Shown one piece after another: positions 47,886 through 62,016 of a DNA stretch of 64,000 nt. The position numbers were made by a program, and so were the translations under genes. Numbering within the stretch: the stretch's first letter is position 1; each line of letters opens with the position of its first letter. The notes beneath the pieces were generated by a model that saw only the letters and a list, made by a program, of their open reading frames with translations, searched no databases and was not told the DNA's origin. Origin of the DNA: Pelecanus crispus (taxonomy: Eukaryota > Chordata > Aves > Pelecaniformes > Pelecanidae); NCBI RefSeq assembly GCF_030463565.1, contig NC_134646.1:21129796-21193795 (forward strand). Direction: 5' to 3'.

Positions 47886-50800
47886 CTGAGGAGACACACA
47901 AAACAGATATGGGATAATTACCAGAAGGTGCAACGTAAGAGGCTTTCTATACTCCAGAGACACTACTGCACTAGGAAGAAAACCCAGTGTCACATCCTGG
48001 GTTGCTTGCACACAGCAGTAAAGATTATACTGTCTTCCAGCCTGTTCAGATTTGTCAGGAAAGGGCCAGTGCAGGCTCTCATCACTGCCTGTCTATTGTA
48101 ATTGTCAGGCACTTCTTTTATATCTTGCTGTTTCTTCATTAAATGACAAATAAGAGGTCAAGGTTAAGAGTTAGAAGGAGCATACAAGAATCCTGACAGG
48201 TTTTGGGAACTCAAACTTTCCGTAAAGCTTTTGGGGATGTGGCATAATGTTCATCGACAACTTCAGGCAAATCCTGACAGTAGCTACTTAAGAGCAGCAC
48301 TCTGATGGAGAAGCATGTTCAGGCTGTCATGGGCTGTCATAGCCCCAGCCAGTGCAGAGGGAGAGAGACTGAAGTGAAGCCCTGAAGAGGTTATGTGGTT
48401 ATGTGTGAGTACAGTCTCCTTATGTGACACGACAGCCATGTAGCTGCAATCAAAAGCTCCAATTTCCCAACTCCACCCTGGTAAATCAGTGCTGGGTTTT
48501 TTCCAATCACACTGTGACAGGTGCTTCAGCCCATCTGTCTCCACCTACTCTCTGAGTGGCTCCACAGAAATTTGGAAAAATATGCCTATGTATAGTTGCT
48601 TACCAACGTTGTCCAAGTTCACCTATGATATCAAAGACGCGAGCAGAGTCAGAGATCTGTTAAACCCTCTATCCAAATTCTGTGACAATGTGAAAAATCC
48701 AGCCCTGTGTTTTCCAGCTTCAGATTTTCTTAATATTTAAGGAAAAATAAAGCAATTATTCATCAGTCTGCATCTTAGTGCCTGTGGAATAAGAATGTCT
48801 TACCAAGGAAAAGATCAGCCAGTGGTACAGGCTGTTCAGTCATCCAGAGTAGTGGGTGGGCAGCGAGGGTCTATGACCACCTATCTTTTGCTGATGCAGC
48901 GTGTGAAAAGGCTAAAAGATGAAATCTCTCCGATTACTTGAGGCTTGAGTTATACACTCCTTCCCTCTCTTCCCCCCTCCCCTGCCTTCTGGGAGTAGCA
49001 GTTCTTGCCAGTTTAAGGAACCTGGGTTTTATAGCCTTGACTGCAAGCTAAGTTTGTGCCCAATTTTAGCCACAAATATGTGCTGGTTTTAACCCTACTA
49101 CAGCAGTTACTGGGCTGTGAGTGCTAATGGGCCACCTGCATGCTGGGAGCGGACAAATCAAATGCAAAAAAGTATTGCACACTGCTTCCCATCCTCCTCA
49201 GAACTGGGAGGCAAGGGAGATCAAACTGAGAGGATATCCACAGGCTGTTTTGCTTGTGTGTTGACAGACCATGTGGGTGTGCCTGACAAAAGCATTAAAG
49301 GCTCTGAGCCATCACTGTAAGTGCAGATGCTGTTGCTTTTCTCTCCATTGTATGAAATCCTATTTGGGAAAAGGCTCTTTAAAGCCAGAGACCTCAGTGA
49401 ACACCAGTCTGTGAAGGCACCCCATTTTGAGAACAACTAGCAATGTGACAGCCTGGAGATAAATAGTGTGCTGCCATCTGTGTGCTCTGCAACTCACAAC
49501 AAAGCACTTTTCAGAGTGAGCTCAGTGGAGATGAGAAGCTATTAAGTTATTAGCTAGATTCCTGGGGACCTGAAGCACCACACAGAGAGCCACAGACTTG
49601 CTTCTGCTGGCAGCATGTCTGGAAAATGGAGGCATTCAAATGAGCACAAGACTGAGGGATTCAGTATGTAAAGAGTAAGAGAAAGCCAAAAACATTTTGC
49701 AAAGACAGAGAGGGACAGTGAAGACAGCCTCCTGGCCTACGTGACCTGTGCTACTCCCATCTTGTGAGATGCCAAAAGATACTGCATCAAAATGGGAAAG
49801 AGTGAGGAGTCTCCATGTCTGAAAAGTGACATAAGTCACTCTGTGCAGCTGTCCAACCAGTGACTCAATTCCATCCAGCCCAATGAATTGGGAGAAGAGA
49901 AGAATAAAGTAAATACACGTGCTGCAGCACAAGAGCACAAGGTGCAGGACTGAATGAAACAAGGTTCCTATACAAGAGAGTTCAAATCATTGGGCAGGTG
50001 AAGTGCAACCCAACCACAGCCATGCTCTGCAACGATAAAGCATTCTGATATGTAAAGACTCTTGGTCTTTCAGGCTCTTTGCAAGGCTAGCAAAATTTAA
50101 GAAACAAAATATTACTAAGGGGCTGACAGGAACCTTCTGCAGCATTTCCTAGGTTTTCATTCTATGTAAAGCTCACCATGTTTTAATCGTAAACCACAGA
50201 CTTGAACAAATCCAAAATATTCTGCAGCCCACTGGTGCTGAAGGACATCCTGTTTGCACCAAAATTCAGAATTCTTTTCGGCTACTGTAGCAAAGTTTAT
50301 TCAGCCAGAAGGCAAGTGGAGGGCAACAGTGTGTAAACATTGCCACCCACCAAACCTTTGCAGCCCTGTGGCTCCAAGGTAATACTCCACAGTGAAAGTG
50401 AGAAAGGCTAGCGTGCATCTGCAAAACAACTTGACATCAATATTTGCACTGTAAAAAACCGAGAAGAGTAGTTGTTTCAGTCCAGATCTAGTGTTAACCA
50501 AAACAGCCCAATTCAGGGTGAGACTGCAGAGGTTTTAGCCAGCCTAGCCAGAAATTAGTTGTGATTTTATATAACCCTCACCACACAAAGCAGATTCAGG
50601 CAGTATCTCATTTCATTGGTGATACAATGTTTGAGGAAAAACCTCTACTTCCACCATACCACTAACTTCTAGCATAGGAAGAACTGAAACAGCTGTGAAT
50701 CACAGAAGGGTTTTTCTCCAATATATTTTACACATGCACACTGTATATTACTGCCCACTAAAATTCAAGGCTTTTTAGACGGTTAGCAGGCAGTGCTTAA

Positions 50801-51678
50801 ATTCTAATAACTAACTCCCAAAGGGAATGAGACCTTTTTGAAGTTTCAGTCCCCTAACTCTCAGCACAAAATTACTTCCAGGCCAAAACTAAATTTGAGA
50901 CACACAGAGCCTCCTAGTGCCTCATCAAGAGGAAAGAAAAAAGTCATCAGGTCATTAACAGGTATACTGATTCATAACAATAAAATAAATTTCCCAAAAG
51001 TCTGGCCCCGAAAGGTACATACTCGCTCACTTGTTTGCTGTCTATTTCTGGAAGCTACTTCATAGAGATAGTTCAGTTCTGCTTCAGTGAGACATCAAGT
51101 TGTACTACCTAAGAGATGTTCTGTATGCTCCACATTCAGACACTGAGGATTTCACTTGTAAGTGAACAAGACACAGGACACGTTCTCCATGTGATGAAAA
51201 GGGATGATATCAAAGTGTGACAGAGATAAATATAGCATAGCCAACAGGATGATTCATACAACATGTGCTTTTCCAGCAGGACTCCTTTATTACCTTGACC
51301 TTGACTCTTCTGCTGTATTTTATATGGAGGTGGAGACACAAAGCATCATGCTTAATTCTAATTAGCTCAGGAGCTAAATACATAACATGAAACCCTGCCT
51401 TCAGAATAACTTGAGTGGAACTGAAATTTGGTCACAGAGCAGAATCTGGTCCACAAAGCCTTGGCATATAGAACAAAGGTATCTTGGGACCTAAAATTGT
51501 TGATAAACCACAGCAATACAATGTCTAACAATCAGGAATTAGAAAAAAGACAGGAAATATGATTCTAGTGAAAAACATCCTGAGAGTTAAAACTAGAACT
51601 TTTTAACTGGGCTTTGGAAACATTTGGCTACGAATAACATGGAAAACATTTCTCTCTCCTCTCTTTTTTATTTTCTTC

Positions 51679-51736
51679 TTTTTTTTTTTTTTAAAAAAAA
51701 AAAAGAGAAGGAAAAGAGTGCTTTTTTTTTTTTTTT
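51679..51736. repeat. Adjacent T14-A12 inverted runs and T15 run
   Basis: Fourteen T (51679-51692) run directly into twelve A (51693-51704), a perfect palindrome. A second T run follows at 51722-51736. Confidence 0.9.
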
Positions 51737-52125
51737 GGTTAAAGATCTGACTTGAAGGAAAGAGCAATAAAATAATTTCCTGGCTCCACCAGTGGTGTTC
51801 TCCTGTGACAGAGAGAAGTCAATAACCCTCTGCATTGTGGAAAGAGGAATAAAACGTTTTTTCTGGATTTAGTATCATTATGGAGAATGTGAGACCTTGG
51901 GCATTAAGGTCCAAATTCTGACTTTGAGTAGCCTCTGACAAGAAAGAAGTCTCAACCTTCCCAGTAACAGTAGTGTAAATAGGAAGCCAGAGCCAAAGAC
52001 TATGTGCTCAAAATCCCACTATTTCCTGCAGGAGTTGAGTTCCAGTTTGGCCAAACTAAGGGAATCAGACATAGCTTCCAGGCTGCCAAGTGTTTGTCCA
52101 AACATCTATGTTCAGCAACAGAGAG

Positions 52126-52157
<32 letters not shown>
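52126..52157 (+). repeat. Poly-A run of 32
   Basis: It is an uninterrupted A run with no recognisable retrotransposon body on its left side. Confidence 0.9.
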
Positions 52158-52161
<4 letters not shown>

Positions 52162-54511
52162 TTTTCTACTAGCAACAGTGGAAAGTTGCATTGGTTTGTT
52201 TTCTTTCCATTTACAATAAAGAGCTCAGTCTGCGTGGCAGGTGTATAAAACAAAACCAACAATATGGACAGCTCATATCCTTTATAGAAGCACCCACTGA
52301 GGGGTTCAGTAGTAGCCACCAAAGGTGCCTTTAAAGCCACTGCCAAACATTTTCAGTTCCTCTGTTATATACAGGTATCTCCCATACTACATCCCTCAAC
52401 CAGAAGAATGGTGACAGAATTTGTTATGAGTCCCAAGGCACACCTCCTCATAGAAGATGCAAGCCTCAGGTGTGCAATTACATCCCCTCAGAGATGCTTC
52501 ACCATACAGTCAGAAACCCCAAACCACATTTACCAGGTGATTACCATCCCCCATTGTTCTTAAGGACTCCATTATAAAATTGAGGTATGGCAAAACAAAA
52601 GACTGCTGGGGAAAGGACTATGAATCTTAACAGTTTGCACCAACCTGGGAAAGTCTGAGCAAGTCAGAATGAGCCTCGGCTTTAACATACAGAAAAGTAG
52701 TAAGGACTAGGTACTTGCCAGCAACATCCAGCTTTCTCTTAAAGTGTTTCTGAAAAGTGTGGAGTATTTTAGACAATGACCCAGGCTACCCAAAACAAGA
52801 GAGTCCTTTTGTTGCATGTCCATTTGACACAAAGGCCACTGGTTGCATTCCATACAGCTGGGTGTGTTTGCTTTGCTTACAAAGCATTTGGTTTTTGCAC
52901 TGAAAGGTAAAGTGAATTTCTAGAACTCAAGCTATTGAGACGATAAGAAACCTGAAACCTCCCCAGATCTGCGTTTCATATGCCTTACTTGCAGAAACTA
53001 AGATCACAGAACTATCCCAGCTCAAGTCCTCTTGCTTCCATTCTTCCATCAGAATTTGCCATACAATGCTTGCAGTGTGACTTCAGCACCAACTTTGACT
53101 TACAGCTCCTTCCTAGACATACTTATTATTAATTGTATCTTGTAAGGGGCAGAGTACAGAGTGGTATTTCATACTCTCATAGGAGGTGGAAAGAGGAGTG
53201 ACATGGGCTTTTTCCTGGCTGAAAGAGAGAGCAAGCTTAAGAGCAACTCAGAAGGAATCCACCACAGAATAAGAGGACTAAAAATATCCATAGGTGATAC
53301 TCCTGGACAGTGACATAACAGTACAAATACATCTTGCACACAGCAGACACCAGTGAATTGCAGTCTCTGGCAGTGCAAGCAAAGACCTGAGGCAGGCATA
53401 ACAAACCCAACTGAGCCTTGAGATACTTCTTAATTTTCACTAAAACAGCAGAGGATGAATAATTTTGTAAAATTCTCAAAAAATTACCCAGGCAACAATA
53501 GGCTGCAAAGGACAAAGAAAAACCCCAGTAAGCAAAGAACAGACCAGGAACTGAATTTCAATGAAAGGCATTTTCCTCCTGAATGTGCAAAGGAACTTGT
53601 TCTTGGATCTAAAAACAGATCCAGCTGATGATGCGGGAAGGTCAGATGCAGCACTGCTGACTGATCACTCACATAAAGAGAACTTTGGCACAGTAATTAA
53701 GCAGATCCTGAATCACTCAAAACTAAAGACCTTGGATACTGAACTGCAAAAGTGTGATGGATATGAATGCATTTGTGTGTATGCTTGGGAGCATTAGAAA
53801 AAGTGTGCCTTGATTTTCTCAAAATCTGCAAGGGTGGAAAAAGGGAAGGAAACAAACAAGTTCCTCTTGATGCCAATGTGCTGTAAATCCATGTTCCCTG
53901 CTTAAGCCCCAAGAACCAAGCCTCCTTCTACCTTTTCCCCATGCTCTTCTTCTGTGGGGCAGGAAGAGTGACACGAGTCTAATGATGCTGAGGGTGGCCA
54001 TGCCACAGCATTGCTGCAGTGCCAGACAAGCATATGCAGGCAAACTACATCATGGCAAAAATCCCAGTTGCAGGAGAATTACCCAGGCCAAGGGAGAGGA
54101 CAGGACATATGTTCCTCCCAACCAAAACACATGAAACAATTTGTCTGTATTGCAGGACATACAAAAGCAGCAGCCTTGAAACACAGAACATGAAAAGAAG
54201 ACCGCACATATAACATATTAGCTTTCTCAACACACTTGTATCTTACCATGATCACAACACAGCTGAGATTTCTATCTGTAGGTTAAAACTGAGGAGGTCA
54301 CAATTACTAAAAAGACACTGTATGAAGTGTGCTCCATCACCGACTGATTAAACTTTTTACTAAGTTCATTTGTAAGTTATTTTTTATTTTATGGTCAATT
54401 TCTTCATCTGGATGATGTCCTTTTAACATTTTAATTCAATTTATCGTTCAAAATAAGGCTGTTCTCCCATAAATGTAGGGGGGTTGTTAACCTTATAAAT
54501 CTGTGATAATA

Positions 54512-54535
54512 TTTTTTTTTCTTTTTTTTTTTTTT
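54512..54535 (+). repeat. Poly-T tract
   Basis: Twenty-four bases are T apart from one C. Confidence 0.9.
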
Positions 54536-57500
54536 CTGGTTTCAGAGGAGAAGTTTAAAACATTAGCCATACAGGATAAGTATCTGTTGTAAGTGCCATG
54601 ATGGATTAGCACAGCAGTAATTATATGTCACAAGTCACCAGAGATTCTAGAAAAGTTCAGTCCATTGCACGCTCCATAGCGACTCCTGTAAAGCTTGAGT
54701 GATTTACAGAATGAATGAAAAGGATGCACAAAGGCCTCAGACCAGCCAAAGCATGCAATGAAATACCACCCATCTTAAACAACAGACAATGCATGTAGCT
54801 ACTCTTTTCTAGCAGAATTTATGAGCAGACAGCTAGACTGAAAGCAAGGAAGTTTTGTTAGACAACCAATACTGGGATCATATTAAGAAACAACTCCCCA
54901 CCCTGCCCAGATCTATTTCCTTTAGAAAAACTCATAAATGGACTGTCCTCCAAGCACTTTGTTTAAAACTAAACCAATGCACAAGCTACGTATGATCTCC
55001 TCGGTCCTACATGCTACATTTCATTCAAAATCAAATACCATCAGGAAAGGCAGAGAGCCTACTAGCTGACCAGCACAAAGTGTTAAGAAATTGGCTAGAA
55101 CTGCTGATGGCAAAATTGAGAGCTTCAAAATAAGAGTACAAGTATATTAAATGCAAAGAAAACACAAGCACGCTACTAAAGCCTTACTTGTTTTTTAACT
55201 TATTGAAGCGGGGTCGGGTTTTTAGAAGTACACAGCATTCCCCTAATTGCACCCAGTGAACTACAGAAGAGTTTTGCCATTTGTTCTATTGGGAACAGAG
55301 AGGTCTTAAATTTTGCAGTTATAAAAGACTAAAATCCCACCTCTATTCAGCCAGCTGCAGACTGGCTCTGTCAGGGTTCCCATCCACCAGCAAGGTGCAG
55401 AGCTCTACAGACCCAAGAAGGTTACCATCCCAGCCTTCCACGCTGCTGAGCAGACAGCTGAGTTGCTTCTCATCAATCAGCTGATGAATTGCCGCAGTTT
55501 GCGGCCAGAAGTTTTAAGGCAAGTGAACAGCAGTGATGATTTACTTCAAAACGTCACCCTGTAAACTGAGTGATTCAGCACCTGATTCACAGCTCAGCTG
55601 CCCAGGAACAGGGCGTGGGGTGGGGTGGACAGCTGGGACTTGCTATGTCATCCATGCTATTCACTAGTGAATCAGAACCCTGACACTCAGTATCATTTGC
55701 GTAGCACACTCCTGTGTGCTTCAAACTGAAGAAATAGAAAATTGATGTTGTCAACAGAGATGGGAGCAGTTTCCCCTACTCTATCATCAGAAGAGTATCA
55801 CTGATGTCAATGTGGTATTAGACTCCCACTAACGCTGGAGAATATGATCCATTTTATGCAGCAGGGATGTGAACTTCTGTAATCCTAACCCACCTCAGGT
55901 GACCAAGGCCAAAAGACACACCCTCTCTATCTGCATGGTCAGTAGCTAAGTGTGGGTTGAACTAGTGATAACCAGCTTCATCAAGGACTGTTCACACAGC
56001 TGTCCACAGTCAACAGAAAAAGCATCATTTCTGTGCTTAGACCTGGCAGCTGGGAGCTTGGATCTGCTTCTGACTGTGGTACAAGCTCCTCAGGTGGCTT
56101 CAGTCAAGCCACTCAGTTTGTCATTACCACGTTCCTATGCTTGACAGTACAAAGAAGGTTTAGTGGGGGGTTATTTCCTTTCATTAAGGGCCAAAGATCT
56201 TTTTCCAAACAGGTACCAGAAGGTGTATCACACTATATTAATGCCAGAAGGACAGCCTTAAGCATGAAACTCTCTTGACACAGTTCTTTCTTCAACCTCA
56301 TCAAAGCAAGACACCTTCCGAATCCAAAAGCTGTTGCTCTTTGCAGACATCCATGCTTGGCCTTTTGGTGAAACCTATGATACACTTCAGAAGAAAGCAC
56401 CATTTCCTTTTATAATAATAATAGCCAGGTTATAATTTACAACACCAAGCTGTAATAGGGTTAGATAACAGTACTTAATTTCATTTAATTGGTTCTACCT
56501 ACAACCTCATCACCAAAAGTCTCTTTTCCATTTTGATGATGTAGAACAAAATGCTGGTTTAAGGCAAACAGTTCACATAATCTCTGTTTTTCCATTTATT
56601 AAGATCTTATGTTTCCATGAACAGTACAGAATTTTTACTGAGACTTACAGACATACAGCAGGTTGAAAGCAGTATATTTAGAGTCTCTGCAGTAGAAATA
56701 CTTAAGTTAAAAAAACACAACAACAAAAAAAAAATTACACCTTCCAATGGTCAGGTTGAAGATAAAAAGGGATGGACCCACTTTGGCAGTTAAGAAAACA
56801 AATACAGCTCTGTATCCGGATCAGTTATACTTGCCTCATGCCTGTTTATACCTGGGCTGAATATCAGCCAGTGATTTCTAGACCAGAGCTGGGTCTGAGG
56901 TATATAGGGGACTTGTAAAACAGTTGGCTCCAATCAGCTTGACTGGCTCCTTGGGAAATCAAGGACAACAGTGTAGCCAAACTAACTGAAAAGAGTTTTT
57001 CCCCTAGTCTAGGCAGAGCCATAGCAGAAATCTCCTCCATTCACACTGCATCTGCTGATTTGTGTCAGCCTTTAAGACCCAGCAGCAGTTCTCATGCTCG
57101 ACTGAAGGTGGACCCTTGGGCTCTGCAATCGATGCGTCAAAGTCTCCTTGCCTTGAAACAATTACACCTATTAAGTCACCACACAGTAGGTATGGTATTG
57201 AGCAAACGTATACCAGCTTGGGTTGTGAAAGGTCATTGTAAACATGGGCTAATAGAGTCTGAATCTCTGCAGGATGTTTAAGGGAGGATCAACTTGCAGC
57301 CCTGATGGGCAGGTACTGTCAGGTCAGCACGCTGCTTTCATGCAGAAAGTACCTGGCCTTGTATCAATGAGATCCATTATCTCATAAAATATCCCACTCC
57401 CCAATCTGACTCAAGCATATTTATCCTCTGTCTTATTGCTTATGAATTGAAACATCTCATTGTTCTGGCTGATGCAGACTCACAGCTTCACAGGGTCATC

Positions 57501-60500
57501 TCCCTACTGGCATGTAACCTGGTATTTCTGGCCCCATTTCCAGATGTGACAAGACGCAAGCAGAGTACCTGATCCCATGGGAGGGGCAGGTGACCTGGGG
57601 AACATTTTACTCTGGGGAGAAGATGCATTTTAATGAATCAAACCCAAAATAGTCAGAATATGTGGATCTGAGTCATGCAGTGCTATTCTAGAGCTGCGTA
57701 GGAAGACTGAGCTGTATTGTTTCCATGATCCTGCTCATTTTCTAATTAAAAATACAGCCATACGGAATACCATCCATTCACATTCCTCACTGTAGTGATT
57801 TAGTTTTTTTAATACTACTTCTCACAGCAGCTATAATAGAGGAGAAATTAGCAATAGCTTTTGGCTAGAGGTAGAGTCTTTGCCTCCTGTTTGTAAATTA
57901 TGTATTGTCCTTGCTGTGGCTGCAAAATGCACTCTGGAACTTTTGTTTGCAAGCTCATTTTCTAGCAGAGTGTTTATTAGATGATGTGGCTCAGTCCCAC
58001 AAACCCACACCAAGCAAAGGGCGCTTGTCAGTGCTTGCAGAGTATACCTGTATATCTATTAACGTTTGGGGAAAGATGCTTAAGTATGAGCAGTCACAAA
58101 TACTGTCCCCTTCATTGAAACACAGGCATCCTATTCCAACCAACAGCTTCTTCCTGTACTGCCCAGCCATCTACTGAACAGCAGAACAGTGCTCAAATCA
58201 CCGAAGAAAAGGAAGACATGTTGAGAAAAAGGCAAAATTAGCTTTTCATTTAGAAACATTGCATAAAGATACAAGGAAATTAAATGGTTTGTATCATCTC
58301 TATCTCCAAAAGTCGAGGGCTGTCTTCTGAAGGCTATGCTTTAAATTAAGTCTCCTATGACAGCTACCCTGCTCACTGCTGAAGCTTTGACACTAATCTC
58401 TCCAAATGCATGGCAAGGATCACAGCTAATGGAAGGAGCTCTACAAACTGACTAGGGACACAGTTGCAAAGAACGACACACCCACTTCAAGGATGTGCAA
58501 GAGTGCAGTGAGCACCACAAGCTTGCCCTTTTCCAAGTCATTTGACTGAGCTCCCACCATGTTTTCTCAGTGTAATGACACTTGAGTTAAAATCAGTACT
58601 AGCTGACTGACTGCAACCTTGCATAGAAAGAAGAGTTTTTAAGCCCTCTGATTTGGACAGGAAATCTTTGGAGTGTGAACCATCCAATACTTGGTACACC
58701 TCCTCTCTTTACACAAGACACGTAGAGGTTGATATTCAGAAAAGCTCAGAGCCACAATGCATCCCTGTTATCAGGAGTGTTCAACATCTTTGGCCCCAAA
58801 CATCACTTAACCCTTTCGCAGATGATCATTTCAGAGGTGCTTGAGAGTACCAGTTCTACTAAGTTTTAACCATTTAGCTTTGTAGTACTTTTCCAAGGGT
58901 AACACCAATGCCCAAGTAGACATGTAGTCAAAGGTATCCAAGAAAGATCCCACCCACACAATTTTGTCAGCTCTAGTAGGTATCATAACGCCAGGCCCTT
59001 ACAGCAATGTAGCACAAACTGGCAATATGATTCACACACAGCTCCTTCCTATCTTCACCCCAAGAAAAACTCACTTTTTAACTACTCTGAGTTACAAAAC
59101 TAAAATCCCATGTTTTCAGCTCACATTCCTTCACTGATGGGGCTGCAGTGTTGAACTGTGCCTGTCATTTCTGACACAGTGTGACAGCAGCTAACCCTGC
59201 AGACAATGAACAGGTACGGTGACTCACTGCATTCCCCAAGGACTGTTTAGATACCTCATAGAACTAGAACAGAGGTAACAACACACTGTGCTGTCCGCAA
59301 GAACCTCAGCAGAAAGAAACCATGAAGAGTGTGGACCAATAGGGATTCATTGTACTATACAAAAAAGCATTTTACTCAGTGTGTGGGACCACTGTGAGCT
59401 TAACCCCCGATAAACCAGTACTTTCTCTCCTTTTTTACAAAGGGTTAACAAAACCTACAGTGGCTTGTTTCAGTCCTGCCTGTTTAAAGGAGTGATATCC
59501 CTATTGCTAATCCAAAATCAGAGCTGGGTCTTACTTATTAAGTCTCTCCAGCACAGCTCACCAGTTAGCTACTTGTCTTGAGTATACTTAGCATTGTTTT
59601 TCAGCTGATTACCAGCTTCTCTCCAAGACATCTCATTTGGAAGCTGTAAGATAAGCCTGAGGGACCCGTCTCTCAAACACTGTTCTCAGCTTTCAAAATA
59701 AAGAGGCAGACTAGAGACCAGTTCTGCCTGTCCAAGTCCCCATTTCCCACAGATGGCACGTTATCTCAGCCCACTGCGGCTGTAATCCCACTGAAAGCAA
59801 CCCCCTCAACACTCCTCACTTAGTCGGATAGCTGTCTGAGGTACAGAGCACCTCTTTGTTCATGGCTCTCTTGATTTTTCAGGCCATTCTTCCCCTTGGA
59901 AGGAGTCAGCCCTCCTCCACTCTATTCAGGGGAACTCCTCTGAAAGTTTTCCCCATCCTTCAGCACTATATTTAGTTTTACACACAGGCAGACAGGGAGG
60001 CACTGCTTGTTTTTAGGGCTGCCTTAGTTTACAGTCTGGCCTAAGCACAACATAGTAGACGTAGGCTGACGAGCAACACATTGGTCTTGGGTCATTTAAC
60101 AGCCGTTACTCTCCCTCTGCCCCTGAACTGCTCCCACCTCACTCAGCACAGGCACCTGAAATTTTACCACAGTCACACACAAGCAGATGCCCATAAACAC
60201 ACTGGGGTGACACCACACACACACCTGTCCCGCCCACACACCCATTTTATGCAGCCCTACAACCACAATCTGGCAAATTAGTGCTTTTTCATCCCTCCCA
60301 TCCAAAAAAGCAGCGATCAATTGAACCGATGGGCTTAAAGAAAAATGGGGAAAGCTTCTCCGAGGATTATAGCCACAGAAAGATCACTTCGTGCAGTTTT
60401 AGGACCCTGTTCCTTCTTAATAGTGAGAAGAGTACAGGGAGAAGGACCCAAACACCATACCACCAAGTGCTTTTTCTGCTGGGTTGAAGTCTCTCTCCCC

Positions 60501-60613
60501 TCCCCAGGATCCTGATCCCCTAGAAACGAGCAGCTCTGGCTGTACAGAACTGCGTAGCCAATAAGGAGATAAACACCAGGAGAAAAAAGACCATCCTGAC
60601 GGGGCTAGCAAGA

Positions 60614-60648
60614 GGATGGATGGATGGATGGATGGATGGATGGATGGA
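60614..60648 (+). repeat. (ATGG)n microsatellite
   Basis: There are about eight perfect four-base units. The tract lies less than 40 bases from the inferred splice donor of RASGEF1B exon 1, on the intron side. Confidence 0.95.
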
Positions 60649-60649
60649 C

Positions 60650-61000
60650 CCACATTCGAGCACCGCAGACGCCCCGGACCGTACCTGGAAGCGGCCGCAG
60701 GAGCTCCCGGCCCCAGCCGCCGCTTTACCGCCCACAGGCACGCATCATCCGCACACGGCACGGCTCCCCACACCGCCGCTTCCCTAGCCGGGACTCCCTG
60801 GGCGGCAGGCGGAGCGCCGGGAGGTGCTGCTCCCCCGCCCCGCCCCGCCCCCGGCAGCGGGAGGGGCGGGGGGCGCCCAAGCTGCAGCGCCGGTGCCGGC
60901 GGAGGCGGCGTGTGAGCACGGCCCGCCCCGCCTGCAAAGCCGGCTCCTGGAAAGGCTGTTGGAGCGGCTTGGCCAAGCCCGCTCTGGATGCCACCAGCGG
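60650..61000 (-). promoter_or_regulatory. RASGEF1B: CpG island, likely RASGEF1B promoter
   Basis: This is a sharp GC- and CpG-rich island in AT-rich surroundings, with GC boxes (CCCCGCCCCGCCCCC at about 60837-60851 and GGGAGGGGCGGGG at about 60859-60871). There is no clear TATA box. It lies about 12.8 kb upstream of the RASGEF1B start codon on the correct strand. Open frames on both strands are a result of base composition. Confidence 0.75.
60685..60850 (-). other. RASGEF1B: Putative RASGEF1B non-coding exon 1 (5' UTR)
   Basis: On the minus strand CGCTTCCAG is followed by GTACGG, a good donor, within a CpG island upstream of the first coding exon. The exon would end at 60685 and splice to 47885. 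The transcription start is not defined and 60850 is a guess. RASGEF1B is the only minus-strand gene this donor could serve in the window. Confidence 0.5.
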
Positions 61001-61900
61001 GCGTATGTCGCAGGTGCTGTTTTTCAACCCTGGAACTGAACCCGTGTGTGACTGGACTCGGCTGAGATGGCCTGAGAGCGGCCACTGCCCAGCCGGCCCT
61101 GCATCTGGCAACGGTCGTAAGCGACTGCTTACAGACGGGCAAGAACAGGACATGCATACACGGATACTTCCTCCAAGCAGTCTCCCAGCTTGTATTTTCA
61201 GCACAGGGGATTTCCTGAGCCCAGTGCTGTTTGTTCGGTGACCCTCAGCAGATCTCTCTTTCCAGTACTCATCCAGTTCCCCCTGCAGCACATCCACAGT
61301 AGTCTTTGAAAAGGACTAGCGCAGATCAACTACAATTCCTCAGACAGTCACCATCTGTTTCTCTTGAACTCAGCTTACTAGCTTCCATCCGATGTTCTCT
61401 TGCTCTTGCAAGGAGTGACAAACACTTTGCTCTTGCACACTCTCTCCAGGGCACTCTGGCTTTTCTCCATGTCTTGCACAGCATTCTCAGTGACCAGTTT
61501 TCCAGGCTGAAAAGTCGAGATCTACCCAGTCACTCCATGAACTCCAAAATCTCTGATTATCCCCAGTCACTCCAAATCTTTTTGCAGTAGTCTAAACCTT
61601 CTGAGATAAGGGAAACAGAGCTGCACATGCACAATTCAAGGTGCAGTTGAACCTCAGATTTAGGGAACAGTACACCAACTTTCCCTACTCTCCATCTTCT
61701 CCTAGCGATTCCCGATCTATGCTCCATTTCCTTTTTTGACTGCGACCAGGCACCGAGCTGGAGCCACCCCCCAGAACACTGTAAAGGGACCCCAGCACAA
61801 GGGGCCTTTGCCCACACAACTCCCTTTCTGGAATAGGGACTTAAAGGCACATGTGATCTCACAGTGGATTCTAGAAATTGCAACTAGAAACTTGCAAGTC

Positions 61901-61951
61901 TTCTTCACACAAAAGTTCTTCTTCACACAAGTTCTGGCTTCACACAAAAGT
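61901..61951 (+). repeat. Three imperfect copies of CTTCACACAAAAGTT-type repeat
   Basis: TTCTTCACACAAAAGTT, CTTCTTCACACAAGTTCTGG and CTTCACACAAAAGT follow one another, with small insertions between them. Confidence 0.8.
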
Positions 61952-61984
61952 CCGCTCTGTTCCTTCGCACAGTGTCACATATAA

Positions 61985-62016
61985 GTGAAGTATAACAAGT
62001 GAAGTGAAGTATAACA
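61985..62016 (+). repeat. Duplicated GTGAAGTATAACAA motif
   Basis: AAGTGAAGTATAACAA occurs twice, separated by a short GTG spacer. Confidence 0.8.

Larger units (their letters stand above)
47886..60684 (-). other. RASGEF1B: RASGEF1B large first intron (inferred)
   Basis: About 12.8 kb lies between the exon carrying the ATG and the inferred non-coding first exon. It is AT-rich, with T/A runs at 51679-51736, an A run at 52126-52157 and a T run at 54512-54535. No alternative coding exon was recognised, but alternative first exons cannot be excluded. Confidence 0.6.

Noticed and set aside
47880..48011. A longer RASGEF1B N-terminus using an upstream in-frame ATG
   Set aside because: A polypyrimidine tract and AG acceptor at 47886 separate it from the exon. 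The upstream frame is intron and the family start is MPQTPPF.
60417..61297. Long ORFs on both strands (up to 246 codons)
   Set aside because: They are by-products of the GC-rich RASGEF1B CpG island and the (ATGG)n repeat, with mutually overlapping frames and no domain.
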